Origin: Halobellus salinus
GTDB lineage: Archaea > Halobacteriota > Halobacteria > Halobacteriales > Haloferacaceae
Assembly: GCF_014646875.1 (NCBI RefSeq)
Contig: NZ_BMOC01000013.1
Span: forward strand, 33,624-97,623
DNA: 64,000 bases
Direction: 5' to 3'
Below, piece after piece: positions 27,375 to 36,566 of this stretch (the stretch's first letter is position 1; the number at the start of each line of letters is the position of its first letter). Under the pieces are notes generated by a model. That model was not told the origin of the DNA and made no database searches. It saw only the letters and a program-made list of their open reading frames with translations. The translations under genes were made by a program, and so were the position numbers.

Positions 27375-28019
27375 ATGCACGACGACGCCCCTCCGGGTGG
27401 CGACAACATCGGCAGCGACCTCGAGGGCACGACCCCGGCCGACGCCCCCGTCACGATCCGTCCGGCCCGCCCCGACGACGCGTCCGGCGTCCGCGCGATC
27501 TACGCCCCGTTCGTCCGCGACTCGCCGGTGACGTTCCGAACCGAGGTGCCCTCCGTCGACGAGATGGCCGAGGAGATCCGCGAGACCCGGGCCGAAGACG
27601 AGTATCCGTGGTACGTGGCGGCCGTCGGCTCCGGGGAACGCGAGGTCGTCGGCTACGCGTACGCCGGCCGGCTCCGCGACCGGGCTGCGTACCGGTGGGC
27701 GGCCGAGACCTCCGTCTACGTCGCGCCCGACAGCCACCGCGCGGGGGTCGGGCGCCGGCTCTACGACCGGTTGCTCGGCACGCTCGGGCGGCAGGGGTAC
27801 TGTTCGGCGTACGCCGCGATCGCGACACCGAACCCCGGGAGCGTGGCGTTCCACGAGAGTCAGGGGTTCGAGCGGGTGGGCACCTTCCCGGCGTCGGGAT
27901 TCAAACTGGGCGAGTGGCACGACGTGGTGTGGTACCACCGTCGGCTCAACGACCCAGAGGGCGAGCCCGCGGCCCCCGACTCAGTCTCGGTGGTCGACGG
28001 CGGTGGCCCGACCGGGTGA
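27375..28019 (+). CDS. GNAT N-acetyltransferase (phosphinothricin/methionine sulfone type)
   Basis: The 214-residue protein has an acidic N-terminal leader of about 25 residues, then a GNAT domain: VTIRPARPDDASGVRAIYAP, the strand SVYVAPDSHRAGVGRRLYDR with the acetyl-CoA loop (R/Q-x-x-G-x-G/A), and NPGSVAFHESQGFERVGTFP. The order and the late HDVVWYHRRL match the Pat/Bar subfamily, which acetylates small amines. The natural substrate is not known. A disordered acidic tail follows. Confidence 0.85.
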   Translation: MHDDAPPGGDNIGSDLEGTTPADAPVTIRPARPDDASGVRAIYAPFVRDSPVTFRTEVPSVDEMAEEIRETRAEDEYPWYVAAVGSGEREVVGYAYAGRLRDRAAYRWAAETSVYVAPDSHRAGVGRRLYDRLLGTLGRQGYCSAYAAIATPNPGSVAFHESQGFERVGTFPASGFKLGEWHDVVWYHRRLNDPEGEPAAPDSVSVVDGGGPTG

Positions 28020-28085
28020 CCGAACCTCCGCCCCCTCCGCAGAGTCGCCACGTTCAAGCGCGCTCCCCGAGTTGCTTCGCACAAG

Positions 28086-29321
28086 ATGACACGAAGCGTC
28101 TGGCTGAAGGCCGACAACGCGGTCGGCGACTGGGAGACACGGAAGCGGCGGATCACCGCGGGGCTCGAAGCGGGCGTCGACTGGGTACTCGTCGACGAGG
28201 CCGACGTCGGGCGTGTCCGGGACCTCGGCGACGTGTCGGTTGCGGCGTTCCACACGACCGCTGAGACCACCCTCATCGACGATGTGGGCGGTGACAGTGA
28301 CGGCAGCGACGCGGCCGATGACAGTCCAGTGGACGCCGCGGAGTTGGGTGGCACGGACGGGGACGCCGGCCCCGACGCGCACGTCGTAGGCAAGCACGGT
28401 GAGGGCGACGGCACTGTCGACCTCCCGACCGACTTCTCGGGGTCGGCGGACCTCACCACCCTCCGGCGGACGGATAACCGGGCCAAGGGGGCGTACGTCC
28501 GGATCCGCGCCGAAGAGTACGAAGCGTTCGCCGAGGAGGCCGCCACCGACGCCGACTACACCATCGTGATCGGCGACGACTGGACGATCATCCCGCTTGA
28601 GAACCTCATCGCGCGGATCGGCGAGGAGACCGACCTGATCGCGGGCGTCACCTCCGCCGAAGAAGCAGAAACCGCGTTCGAGACGCTCGAGATCGGCGCC
28701 GACGGGGTGCTGCTCGACTCCGACGATCCCGACGAGATCAGAAGGACTGTCGAAGTGCGCGACAACGCCGAACGGGAGACACTCGACCTCCAGTGGGCAA
28801 CCGTGACCGACGTCGAACGCGCGGGGATGGCGGATCGAGTCTGTGTCGACACCGGGAGTCTGATGGAGCACGACGAGGGGATGTTGGTGGGGAGTATGGG
28901 CCGCGGGCTGTTCTTCGTCCACGCCGAGACCGCGGAGTCGCCGTACGTCGCCTCCCGGCCGTTCCGCGTGAACGCCGGTGCGGTCCACGCGTACGCCCGG
29001 ACGCCCGGTGGCGGGACCACCTACCTCTCAGGGCTGGGAAGTGGCGACGAGGTCCAGGTCGTCGATAGTGAGGGTGGGACCCGCGAGGCCGTTGTCGGCC
29101 GCGTGAAGATCGAGAAGCGGCCCATGTTCCGGGTCGAGGCCGAGATCGACGGCGACCGGGTGGAGACGCTGCTCCAGAACGCCGAGACGATCAAGATCCA
29201 CACCCGCGAGGGCCGAACCGCGGTGACCGATCTGGAAGCGGGTGACGAGGTGCTGCTGTTCTACGAGCGGACCGCGCGCCACTTCGGCGAGGCCGTCGAG
29301 GAGAGTATCATCGAAAAGTAG
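28086..29321 (+). CDS. aroB': 3-dehydroquinate synthase II
   Basis: This archaeal enzyme makes 3-dehydroquinate from 2-amino-3,7-dideoxy-D-threo-hept-6-ulosonate, replacing DAHP synthase and AroB at the start of aromatic amino acid synthesis. The 411-residue protein has the family sequences SVWLKADNAVGDWETRKRRI, DNRAKGAYVRI, WTIIPLENLIARI, GMLVGSMGRGLFFVHAET and SRPFRVNAGAVHAY. An acidic insertion (about 60-105) is unusual in length. The partner aldolase for the previous step is not adjacent. The class I aldolase at 32406 is a distant candidate but sits in a sugar island. Confidence 0.93.
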   Translation: MTRSVWLKADNAVGDWETRKRRITAGLEAGVDWVLVDEADVGRVRDLGDVSVAAFHTTAETTLIDDVGGDSDGSDAADDSPVDAAELGGTDGDAGPDAHVVGKHGEGDGTVDLPTDFSGSADLTTLRRTDNRAKGAYVRIRAEEYEAFAEEAATDADYTIVIGDDWTIIPLENLIARIGEETDLIAGVTSAEEAETAFETLEIGADGVLLDSDDPDEIRRTVEVRDNAERETLDLQWATVTDVERAGMADRVCVDTGSLMEHDEGMLVGSMGRGLFFVHAETAESPYVASRPFRVNAGAVHAYARTPGGGTTYLSGLGSGDEVQVVDSEGGTREAVVGRVKIEKRPMFRVEAEIDGDRVETLLQNAETIKIHTREGRTAVTDLEAGDEVLLFYERTARHFGEAVEESIIEK

Positions 29322-29341
29322 CGCGCACCACGCCGGTTGTG

Positions 29342-29776
29342 CTATTCGTCGGCGGCGTCGGGGTCGACCCACTCCAGTTCGGCCGTACACCACGGACAGA
29401 AGTCGATCTGGCGGTCGAGTTCCTTCCCACAGGACGGACACGCCGGGGTGTCGCCGGCCGCCGCTTTCGGGACGGTTGCGAGCCGGTGGGCGTCCAGAGT
29501 GCTAAGCAGCAACAGCGCAAACACCGGCCAGACGACGACGCTGGGGAGCGCCGACGGATCAAGCGTGGCGACCGCGCCGGGGTCGCCGAATCCGCCCATC
29601 CCCGGAAGGACGAACGCGACGAGCAGGGCGAGCGCCGCCCCGACGACCACTACAAACCACACCGCGGCCCGCCGCCACCGCCGGAGGTAGAGATGCCCCA
29701 CACCGGCGATCCCCACGGTGGCGCCGAGAACAGCGGCGAGCGTCGCGACCACCGCGCGTCGGCTCGGTCGGTTCAT
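29342..29776 (-). CDS. Membrane protein with C-terminal zinc ribbon
   Basis: The 144-residue protein has three predicted membrane segments (about 8-28, 36-57 and 78-95) and a C-terminal zinc ribbon, CPSCGKELDRQIDFCPWC. This arrangement is common in small haloarchaeal membrane proteins of unknown role. The 3' end lies 20 bases from the convergent 3-dehydroquinate synthase gene. The start at 29776 (MNRPSRRAVVATLAA) gives a short positively charged N terminus; longer readings are unconserved. Confidence 0.8.
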   Translation of the reverse strand: MNRPSRRAVVATLAAVLGATVGIAGVGHLYLRRWRRAAVWFVVVVGAALALLVAFVLPGMGGFGDPGAVATLDPSALPSVVVWPVFALLLLSTLDAHRLATVPKAAAGDTPACPSCGKELDRQIDFCPWCTAELEWVDPDAADE

Positions 29777-30319
29777 ACCGTGCCACGACGCGATACTCCC
29801 GGTTAAACGTGCGGAAAACGCCCGGCGGTGCGAGGAGTGTAAACTGGATTTGTTACTCGGACGTATCCGCCGAGCAACTCGTGCTCGGCGTGTCGTCGTT
29901 CCGATCCAGATGTCACACAGCGCGTGGTCAACCCCCAACAGTCCGCTCCTCAGGATCGGGCCGCCCGGAAGCCAGGCGCTCCGGTAGCGGTTTCACCGGT
30001 GGTACGCCGTCCGAGGAGGAGCCGTTCCACCACTCCTCCCACCCCCAGGCCACAGCACGGACCGTGTCCCGCTGGTCCCCGATGCTCCGCTTTCCCCAGC
30101 GGCGATCTCCGCCGGTCCTAATCCTGAGCAGTACCCGCCGTGGGGGGACCGCGGACGGTTCGTTGCCCGTGATCCGCATAGCCGCGGTGGCACTCAGCAA
30201 CCACCCGACCGCACCTCCGTCGGGGGGCACGACTCACCCGTCCTCAGAACCCGACGGAACCACCGTCGACCGGATCGCCTCGCGTAGATTTAATTCGACA
30301 GGTCAAGAACTACCCGCGT
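29777..30319. other. Gene-free spacer at the left edge of the catabolic island
   Basis: I see no supported gene in these 543 bases. Short frames on both strands are Arg/Pro/Ser-rich with no motif. I looked for SRP RNA and RNase P RNA signatures and did not find them. A TATA-like TTTAAT at 30289-30294 lies 26-31 bases before the SDR start and probably serves it. Confidence 0.5.
30289..30294 (+). promoter_or_regulatory. TATA box for the SDR gene
   Basis: TTTAAT centred 28 bases before the ATG at 30320. This spacing puts the transcription start at or next to the ATG, so the mRNA is probably leaderless. Confidence 0.55.
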
Positions 30320-31093
30320 ATGGGCCTACTGGAACGCTTCTCGCTCGACGGGGAGGTGGCCGTCGTGACCGGCGCGGCACAGGGACTGGGCAGGCAGATG
30401 GCGGCGGGCCTCGCGGAGATGGGCGCGGACGTCGCGATCGTCGACCTGAACCACGAGAAGGCCGTCGACACGGCCGCCGAGCTTGATGGGGAAACCGAGG
30501 TGACCGCCATCGAAACCGACGTCACCGACGAGGTGTCGGTCCGCCAGATGGTCGAGTCGGTGACGGAGCGACTCGGTCCGGTCGATGTCCTGATCAACAA
30601 CGCCGGCGTCGTCGAGAACGCTCCGGCCGAGGAGACGAGCCTCGAATCCTGGCAGCGGGTCCTGTCGGTGAACCTCGACGGCGTCTTCCTGTGTGCCAAA
30701 CACGTCGGTCGGCAGATGCTCGATCGTGGGCAAGGACGGATCGTCAACGTGTCGTCGATGTCGGCGTTCGACGTTAACCTGCCGCAGAAACAGGCCAGCT
30801 ACAACGTCACGAAAGCCGGTGTTTCGATGCTCACGAAGTCGCTGGCCGTCGAGTGGGCCGACCGCGGGGTCCGGGTGAACGCCATCGCCCCCGGGTATAT
30901 GCGGACTGAACTCGTCGACGACGTCCTTGCGAACAACCCCGAGATGGAGGAAACCTGGATCGAGAACACGCCGCTGAGGCGGCTCGGGCGGCCGGAAGAA
31001 CTGCGCGAACTGGTGGTGTATCTCGCTTCCGACGCCTCCTCGTACATGACTGGTACCACGGTGGTGATCGACGGCGGCTACACCGCCCAGTGA
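30320..31093 (+). CDS. Short-chain dehydrogenase (classical SDR, polyol/sugar type)
   Basis: The 257-residue NAD(P)-dependent oxidoreductase has the cofactor motif TGAAQGLG (17-24), NNAG (93-96), the catalytic serine region VNVSSMSA (about 145) and Y161-x3-K165 in SYNVTKAG. The C-terminal GTTVVIDGGYTAQ is typical. SDRs of this type include sorbitol, arabinitol and gluconate dehydrogenases. Position at the edge of an island with a sugar ABC importer supports a carbohydrate substrate. It is separated from the rest of the cluster by 1.3 kb of AT-rich DNA. Confidence 0.88.
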   Translation: MGLLERFSLDGEVAVVTGAAQGLGRQMAAGLAEMGADVAIVDLNHEKAVDTAAELDGETEVTAIETDVTDEVSVRQMVESVTERLGPVDVLINNAGVVENAPAEETSLESWQRVLSVNLDGVFLCAKHVGRQMLDRGQGRIVNVSSMSAFDVNLPQKQASYNVTKAGVSMLTKSLAVEWADRGVRVNAIAPGYMRTELVDDVLANNPEMEETWIENTPLRRLGRPEELRELVVYLASDASSYMTGTTVVIDGGYTAQ

Positions 31094-32325
31094 CGGACTC
31101 TCGGGGAGTCCGACACGCCGGGACTTCGACCAACGCCCGCATCCGCTCCGTTGTATTGGACCAGCCACAGCCTGGTTCGTGGGTTCTTTTCAGAAGGACG
31201 GCCTGTCAGGTCACGCCCGGAGCTCAGATCGGGGAACGGTCCGATCCCGACGGGCCGTGTCAACGGGTTGCCGACGGCAGTGGCTTCGACCGGGGCCGGC
31301 CTCCACCGGCCGGCGTCACGTCGACGAGCAGCACATACCGGAGTCCGCAACGGATGCCGTCCATTGCCGATATCGATCGCTGCACCATCCAACTGTTTTT
31401 GAACTTATATAAAATATTGAAAAGTGTAGTTCACAACGTACGTGCAGAATTATGGATACCAGAATCAGAGCGGGTAGAACGAGTGAAACACTGAGGCCAC
31501 TCGGATCCTATTCGAGAGCAACTCATCGTATAATGAATATTTGCCTGGAAAGGTATTTGATATGTAATGTAAAGATATTTTATTATTCGAACCTATAGAT
31601 CAACACCAAGCAACTGACAGTAGACCCGTACCCTCTTCTTTCTAACGGAACTGGTGCTACACTCGGTGCCCCGATACGAACATTCGACAAAATACGATTT
31701 TCGGGTCGGATGAACTACCGCTGTAACACTCACTCGTCGAAGCGGTGAACGCATTCGGTTCATTCCACTGGAATCTCGAAAGTATAAATAATTTTACTGA
31801 CATAGAAACGGAGATAGAATATACTTTCCCGGCTGGGTACTGAAATCTTGAACCGTCCAAACATCATCACCCACACGGCTGTTTGCATCTGCCTCCCTGA
31901 CGTTCCTCACAGACGATCGGTCCAGGAAAATCTCAGTACCCGTCCTCGGTGGTTGAATATTCACAAAATTACAATCGTATAACCGTAATGCAAGCCCCAA
32001 GCATATTTATATTTTGAAGAATGCGACCGATGTGGTCGATACTGCTTGACAAACAGAGGCCTGAATGAATGTAACGAACCAGTGCAATTAGAGAGATATT
32101 TTGAGCGAAATACTTTGAATTAACAACTGAGCAAGTAATAACAATCACTAGGGTACGATACTAACTTCCGCTTTAGCCGATTAGGTAACGCGATTGTGAA
32201 CGGACAATACTGATAGAATATACTAGCAAACTAAATATTGACTTGAAAGACGTTAAATTAATTATTATTATTAACTAATAATCAGTCCAACGACGAACTA
32301 CCTGCTGAAAAATAGTATCTAGTAT

Positions 32326-32360
32326 CGCTCCGGCCGCGCGATCCTTTTGATACCGGAGCG
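32326..32360. promoter_or_regulatory. Inverted repeat upstream of the aldolase TATA box
   Basis: CGCTCCGG (32326-32333) and CCGGAGCG (32353-32360) form perfect 8-base arms separated by 19 bases, ending 9 bases before the TATA box at 32369. The placement suits an activator or repressor site, perhaps for the neighbouring DeoR-type regulator. Confidence 0.4.
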
Positions 32361-32368
32361 AGTGAGAA

Positions 32369-32376
32369 TTTATATA
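32369..32376 (+). promoter_or_regulatory. TATA box for the aldolase gene
   Basis: TTTATATA centred about 33 bases before the ATG at 32406. A start of transcription about 26 bases downstream gives a leader of only a few bases. Confidence 0.65.
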
Positions 32377-32405
32377 GGTGGACCCAGTTCATTAACCGGA
32401 AGACA

Positions 32406-33242
32406 ATGGAGACCGCCGAGCTTTTAGACACCCCTTCGGGGAACGCAGTAGTTGTAGCGTTAGACCACGGACTCAGCCTTGCAGCACCTGAGGGCTTCGA
32501 AGACCCGGCGGAGACCCTCGAAACAGTGCTACGCGGTGAACCGGACGCTGTGCTTGTTGGGCCGCACTTTGCCCGTCATTACTCGGAGCGATTGGAGGCT
32601 GCAGACGTCGACGTCGTCCTCACCGCAGATGTAGTGACCTGGTCAACCAGTCCTGGTCGTGACCACGGCCAGGACATCTGGACGCCAGCGTTCGACGTCG
32701 AGTTCCTTACACAACTTGACCCCGTCGGAGTGAAGACTGTCCTCGTGTTCGGCCGCGACGACGACGAGACGTTCCGGCGTAACGTCGAGTACATCAGTCA
32801 ACTCGCCGAGGAGTTACGTGGTACGGGCGTCCCGCTAGTCGTCGAACCCGTGATGTGGGGCGAACGGATCCCCGACCAGTTGGGGACGGACCCGGACTAC
32901 GTCGTTGACGCACTTCGCATGGGTTGGGAGTTTGGAGCTGACATCTTGAAAGCGCCGTACACTGGGAGTGTCGAGTCGTTCGAGCCCCTGGTCGAGAACG
33001 CGCCCGTTCCGGTGATGATCCTCGGCGGCGCCGCAACCGGAACCACCCGAGGAATGCTCGAATCCGTCGAGGGGGCAATGGACGCCGGTGCGCGCGGGCT
33101 GATGATCGGGCGAACCATCTGGAAGTCCGAGGATCCCGAACGGACTGTCGGTGCGCTAATGCGGATCGTCCACGAAGGCGCCGAAGTCGACGAGGTTTGG
33201 GGCACGGATGCCAAACCCGTTTCCGGCAGGGGAGAAGACTAA
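32406..33242 (+). CDS. Class I aldolase of the DhnA/FbaB/LacD type
   Basis: The 278-residue TIM-barrel protein has ALDHGLSLAAPEGFEDP (DHG at 20-22) and the Schiff-base lysine in DILKAPYTG (K182), followed by the phosphate-binding VMILGGAATG and LMIGRTIWKS. Family members cleave fructose-1,6-bisphosphate, tagatose-1,6-bisphosphate or related sugar phosphates, or make the aromatic precursor ADTH. Next to a DeoR regulator, a PfkB kinase and a sugar importer, cleavage of a ketose phosphate to triose units is most likely. The ADTH role cannot be excluded, since the 3-dehydroquinate synthase gene is only 3 kb away. Confidence 0.85.
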   Translation: METAELLDTPSGNAVVVALDHGLSLAAPEGFEDPAETLETVLRGEPDAVLVGPHFARHYSERLEAADVDVVLTADVVTWSTSPGRDHGQDIWTPAFDVEFLTQLDPVGVKTVLVFGRDDDETFRRNVEYISQLAEELRGTGVPLVVEPVMWGERIPDQLGTDPDYVVDALRMGWEFGADILKAPYTGSVESFEPLVENAPVPVMILGGAATGTTRGMLESVEGAMDAGARGLMIGRTIWKSEDPERTVGALMRIVHEGAEVDEVWGTDAKPVSGRGED

Positions 33243-33251
33243 GTAACGGTC

Positions 33252-33278
33252 ACACGTACCCGTCTCTATGTTACGTGT
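33252..33278. promoter_or_regulatory. Inverted repeat before the DeoR-type regulator gene
   Basis: ACACGTA (33252-33258) and TACGTGT (33272-33278) are perfect 7-base arms 13 bases apart, 40-66 bases upstream of the regulator start. This spacing puts equivalent bases 20 apart, about two helical turns, as expected for a dimeric regulator. Autoregulation is a reasonable inference. Confidence 0.45.
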
Positions 33279-33317
33279 ATCGATGAGACAAGCGCTCAAC
33301 TCCCGTTCTATCATCGG

Positions 33318-34082
33318 ATGACCACACCCGAGCAGCGCCGTCGCACTATTGCGGATCTTGTCACGCAACACGATGGATTGTCGGTCGACGAACTCGCCGC
33401 ACGCCTCGAGGTATCGTCGTCGACTATCAGGCGCGACCTGTCGGCTCTTGCCGAGCGAGACCTCGTTGAACGTACTCACGGCGGCGCCGTCCCGGTAACG
33501 AACGTTGGCGTCGAACAGCCATTCAACCAGCGGGTTGTCCATAATCTCGAGCGGAAACGACCGATCGGGGAACGAGCCGTCAGGGAAATTCAGGAGGGAC
33601 AGGTCGTCTACTTCGATGCGGGGACAACGACGATGCAAGCGGCGAAGAAGACCCCCGAGGACCTATCAAACGTCTTCGTCACCAACTCGCCGTTATTGCT
33701 GTCTCGACTCGCCGAAGGGGAAGAAACTGTCAAATTGACTGGCGGCCAGTATCGCCCCGAAACGAAGGCTCTGGTTGGCCCGACGGCCGAAGCTTACATC
33801 AGAAACTCGAATTTCGACCTCGGCTTCCTCGGTGTCAACGGGATCTCCGAGGACGGGGAGCTCTCAACGCCAAACGAGTCCGAAGCGGCACTCAAACGCC
33901 TGGTGATGGCCAATACCAGCCGGGTTGCCGTCGTGACTGCCACCGAAAAGTTCGGCGAGCGGAGTTTCCGGCAGTTCGGCTCGATCGACGACATCGACCT
34001 CCTGGTCACCGACGCACGCGTCCCGGAACCGTTCCGCGACCTGTTCGACGGGACGGAACTCGTTGAGGACACATTCGGATGA
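33318..34082 (+). CDS. DeoR/GlpR-family transcriptional regulator
   Basis: The 254-residue protein has an N-terminal DeoR helix-turn-helix (RRRTIADLVTQHDGLSVDEL, EVSSSTIRRDLSALAERDLV, RTHGGAV) and a C-terminal sugar-phosphate-sensing domain of the isomerase fold with VVYFDAGTTTMQAA (DAGTTT at 100-105). Haloarchaeal relatives (GlpR) repress sugar and glycerol catabolic genes and respond to phosphorylated sugars. It sits 75 bases after the aldolase gene and is the only regulator in the island, so it probably controls the surrounding operons. Confidence 0.9.
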   Translation: MTTPEQRRRTIADLVTQHDGLSVDELAARLEVSSSTIRRDLSALAERDLVERTHGGAVPVTNVGVEQPFNQRVVHNLERKRPIGERAVREIQEGQVVYFDAGTTTMQAAKKTPEDLSNVFVTNSPLLLSRLAEGEETVKLTGGQYRPETKALVGPTAEAYIRNSNFDLGFLGVNGISEDGELSTPNESEAALKRLVMANTSRVAVVTATEKFGERSFRQFGSIDDIDLLVTDARVPEPFRDLFDGTELVEDTFG

Positions 34083-34251
34083 GTCGAGTACAGCGCTTCT
34101 CAAACCGGAATCGATCGACACGGTCGAACGCGAGTAATGGCCCGGTCTCGCTCTCCTGAAGTGGCTCCGCCACGACTTACCGACGACGCACTCACGAGCA
34201 GTTGATGCGGCAGTTCGTCGCGGAGATCCGAACTGAAAGGTAAACCGCAGA

Positions 34252-35292
34252 TCAAACCGTTGGGTCGCCCTCACCCGGGAGGACGACCTTCTTAAGTCCG
34301 TGGTTACTTTCCATCTGTTCAAACGCGGACGGAATCTCCCCGAGACCGATCTCTTCAGTAACGAGCGGATCGGCGTCGATACGGCCGTGCTGCAGTAGTG
34401 TCACTGCCTCCTCAAACGTCTCGTGTGTGAGAGCGAAGGTCCCCCTGATATCGAGATCGTTATAATAAATTTCGAACGGATTAATCTCCATCGTGGCGTC
34501 CTGTTTCGGGACGCCCACGATGAGGGTAGTCCCACCCGCAGCCGTCACGTCGTACGCCTGTCGGATCGTCGGCACCAATCCGACGACTTCGATGCCAGCG
34601 TCGACGTCACCGATCTCTTCCCTGATGGTTTCGACGGGGTCGCCGGCTTCGGGATCGACAACGAGGTCGGCACCCATCTCCTTCGCGATTTCACGCCGTT
34701 TCGGGTTGAGTTCCGACACCGCAATCGGACTCGCGCCACGGTTCCTGAGCGTCTGTAACATCAGGAGACCGATCGGCCCCGCCCCGATCAGCGCGACACT
34801 GTCGGCCTGACCGACTCCGCTCCGGTCAGCGGCGTGAATACAGCACGCCAGTGGTTCGGCGAGCGCTGCGTGACGGAAGGGTAGGTCGCCAATCTGCTCC
34901 ACATTGCCCGCGGGGGCTCGGACGTACTCGGCGAACGAACCGTCGATGATGCGATCCCCCGCACCGCCGATCGAGGCCGCGTTCTCACAGAGGTTGGTCT
35001 TCCCTCGCTTGCAGTACGAGCAGTTGTAACACGGCACCACCGGGTTCACCGTGACGCGGTCGCCGGGCGCCGCTCCATCGACGCTGTCACCGACTTCGAC
35101 GATGGTTCCGGCGCTCTCGTGCCCGAGCACTACCGGGAAATCGACGGCAAAGGAACCGCGGAACATGTGCAGGTCAGTCGCACAGACGCCGCACGCACCG
35201 ACACGCAACACTACGTCGTTCGGCCCCGGTTCCGGCCGTTCCTTCTCCCGGACTTCCATCTCCCCGGCGTCCGTCAGTGATGCTACTCGCAC
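34252..35292 (-). CDS. Zinc-dependent medium-chain dehydrogenase (polyol/alcohol)
   Basis: The 346-residue MDR enzyme has catalytic zinc ligands C37, H58 and E59 (GACGVCATD; LGHESAG), four structural-zinc cysteines C88, C91, C94 and C102 (CYNCSYCKRGKTNLC), and a Rossmann motif VALIGAGPIGLLMLQ. It resembles sorbitol and threonine dehydrogenases. The polyol assignment rests on context. The start is GTG at 35292. It is on the minus strand, separated from the convergent DeoR gene by 170 bases. Confidence 0.87.
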   Translation of the reverse strand: MRVASLTDAGEMEVREKERPEPGPNDVVLRVGACGVCATDLHMFRGSFAVDFPVVLGHESAGTIVEVGDSVDGAAPGDRVTVNPVVPCYNCSYCKRGKTNLCENAASIGGAGDRIIDGSFAEYVRAPAGNVEQIGDLPFRHAALAEPLACCIHAADRSGVGQADSVALIGAGPIGLLMLQTLRNRGASPIAVSELNPKRREIAKEMGADLVVDPEAGDPVETIREEIGDVDAGIEVVGLVPTIRQAYDVTAAGGTTLIVGVPKQDATMEINPFEIYYNDLDIRGTFALTHETFEEAVTLLQHGRIDADPLVTEEIGLGEIPSAFEQMESNHGLKKVVLPGEGDPTV

Positions 35293-35739
35293 TGCTGTCC
35301 CCGCTGACAGGAACTAATTCTTGTTTCGGTTCGGGTATCAGTACTCTTTATATGTGACATATCTATCATTTTATCGTGGAACTCGGGGTACCCTGAGAGT
35401 GACAGGAGGCGTCGGCCTTCACCAAACACGAGTGAGTCGTTCGCACAATCAAACCTCGGTTTGATATGATCGGACCCGGAAAATAAAAGTTGGCACCGGA
35501 GTCCTGGTCGTGGTTAGTTAATCGACTTCCGACCCGAAAACCACCGACGGGCGGGACTGGAAGGGGCCGCGCTCTCGACGCAGACGCGCGAAGTAGGCAC
35601 CGCAGGAGCGGACGTAGTGAGCGACGAGGAGCACAGCGAGCACATCAAGTCGAAAGCGCGGGGGTTTCCGAGGTCGTCACTCTACCGTCTTCATCCATTT
35701 CAGCCCTAACTAAACAGTACCGGAGTTCTGGCGGTGTGG
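35293..35739. other. Spacer between two minus-strand dehydrogenase genes
   Basis: These 447 bases hold no gene. A minus-strand TATA-like ATATAAA (35347-35353) lies about 58 bases upstream of the GTG at 35292 and could drive that gene with a leader of some 30 bases. An AT-rich stretch (35480-35500) and a purine-rich GAGCG-like tract (35600-35660) follow. The rest shows nothing I can assign. Confidence 0.5.
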
Positions 35740-36516
35740 CTATCGACTATCCAGCTGCCAACTGTCGATGGGGACCTGTCCGCCGTCGACACGGAGTTCG
35801 TGACCGTTGACGTAATCGCTCGCTGGGGCGGCCAGGAACGCAACCGCGTCGGCGACCTCCTCGGGTTCAGCGAACCGTCCGAGCGGATTGTTGTCAAGAA
35901 TCTGCTCGGTGACCGCGTCGCTGAACTCCTCAGTTAGCCTCGTGTTGGCCCACCCGGGGGCGACAGCGTTGACTCGGATCCCCTCTCGCCCGAGTTCGAG
36001 AGCGAGGCTTTTCGTCAACCCCAGGAGGCTGTACTTCGCGACGTCGTATGCGGGTGACATCCCGACGCCGTTCTTGGTGTGGATCGATGTGAAATTGATT
36101 ATCTTCCCGTACCCCTGCTCCACCATCCCGTCCAGCACTTCACGGGTGCAGTTCAGCGCTCCGCCGAGGTGTACGTCTAGATTGAGGTCGAAGGTTCCGT
36201 CGTTCTCTTCGTTCAGGAACGGTCCCGCGTCGCCCACACCTGCATTGTTGACGAGGATGTCGATCGGTCCGAGTTCATCTTCCGCGGTCTCGACCATCGC
36301 GGCGACTTCCGCCTCGTCGCTTACGTCCGCGGGGACGCCGATGGCGTCAACACCGAGGTCGCGAACGTCCGCTGCCGTCTCGTTCACCACCGTCTCGTCG
36401 ATGTCGTTGACAACGACGTCAGCCCCGTTTCGTGCCAGTTCTTCGGCGGATGCCCGTCCCATTCCTCGACCCGATCCGCTGACGAGTGCCGTCTTTCCCG
36501 TGAGGTTACAGTTCAT
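35740..36516 (-). CDS. Short-chain dehydrogenase (classical SDR)
   Basis: The 258-residue SDR has GSGRGMG (14-20), NNAG (90-93), catalytic S144 in NFTSIHTKNG and Y157-x3-K161 in AYDVAKYSLLG. The end NGHELRVDGGQVPIDSW is usual for the family. With D40 after the second strand (VVNDID) it probably prefers NAD+. It is transcribed divergently from the solute-binding protein of the sugar importer, which suggests shared control. Confidence 0.88.
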   Translation of the reverse strand: MNCNLTGKTALVSGSGRGMGRASAEELARNGADVVVNDIDETVVNETAADVRDLGVDAIGVPADVSDEAEVAAMVETAEDELGPIDILVNNAGVGDAGPFLNEENDGTFDLNLDVHLGGALNCTREVLDGMVEQGYGKIINFTSIHTKNGVGMSPAYDVAKYSLLGLTKSLALELGREGIRVNAVAPGWANTRLTEEFSDAVTEQILDNNPLGRFAEPEEVADAVAFLAAPASDYVNGHELRVDGGQVPIDSWQLDSR

Positions 36517-36542
36517 TATACTACCCTGGTTCCGCTACGGTA

Positions 36543-36552
36543 GTTATTAAAC
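36543..36552 (-). promoter_or_regulatory. TATA box for the minus-strand SDR gene
   Basis: On the minus strand GTTTAATAAC is centred about 31 bases before the ATG at 36516. It faces the promoter of the importer operon, so the two start sites are only about 75 bases apart. Confidence 0.55.
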
Positions 36553-36566
36553 GTGCCGTGACAAAG

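Larger units (their letters stand above)
31094..32405. other. 1.3 kb gene-free, increasingly AT-rich region
   Basis: The first 300 bases are GC-rich; from about 31400 to 32390 the composition turns strongly AT-rich, unlike the rest of the window. No frame longer than about 130 codons and no recognised motif is present. Minus-strand frames at 31657-31860 and 31794-32000 contain plausible peptide stretches but no family I recognise; they may be debris of a foreign gene. A TATA-like TTATATAAAATA lies near 31405. The 3' end holds the aldolase promoter. Confidence 0.6.

Noticed and set aside
29777..30319. SRP RNA or RNase P RNA gene
   Set aside because: The GC-rich spacer prompted a check, but the conserved GGAA loop context of SRP RNA and the conserved RNase P regions are not found.
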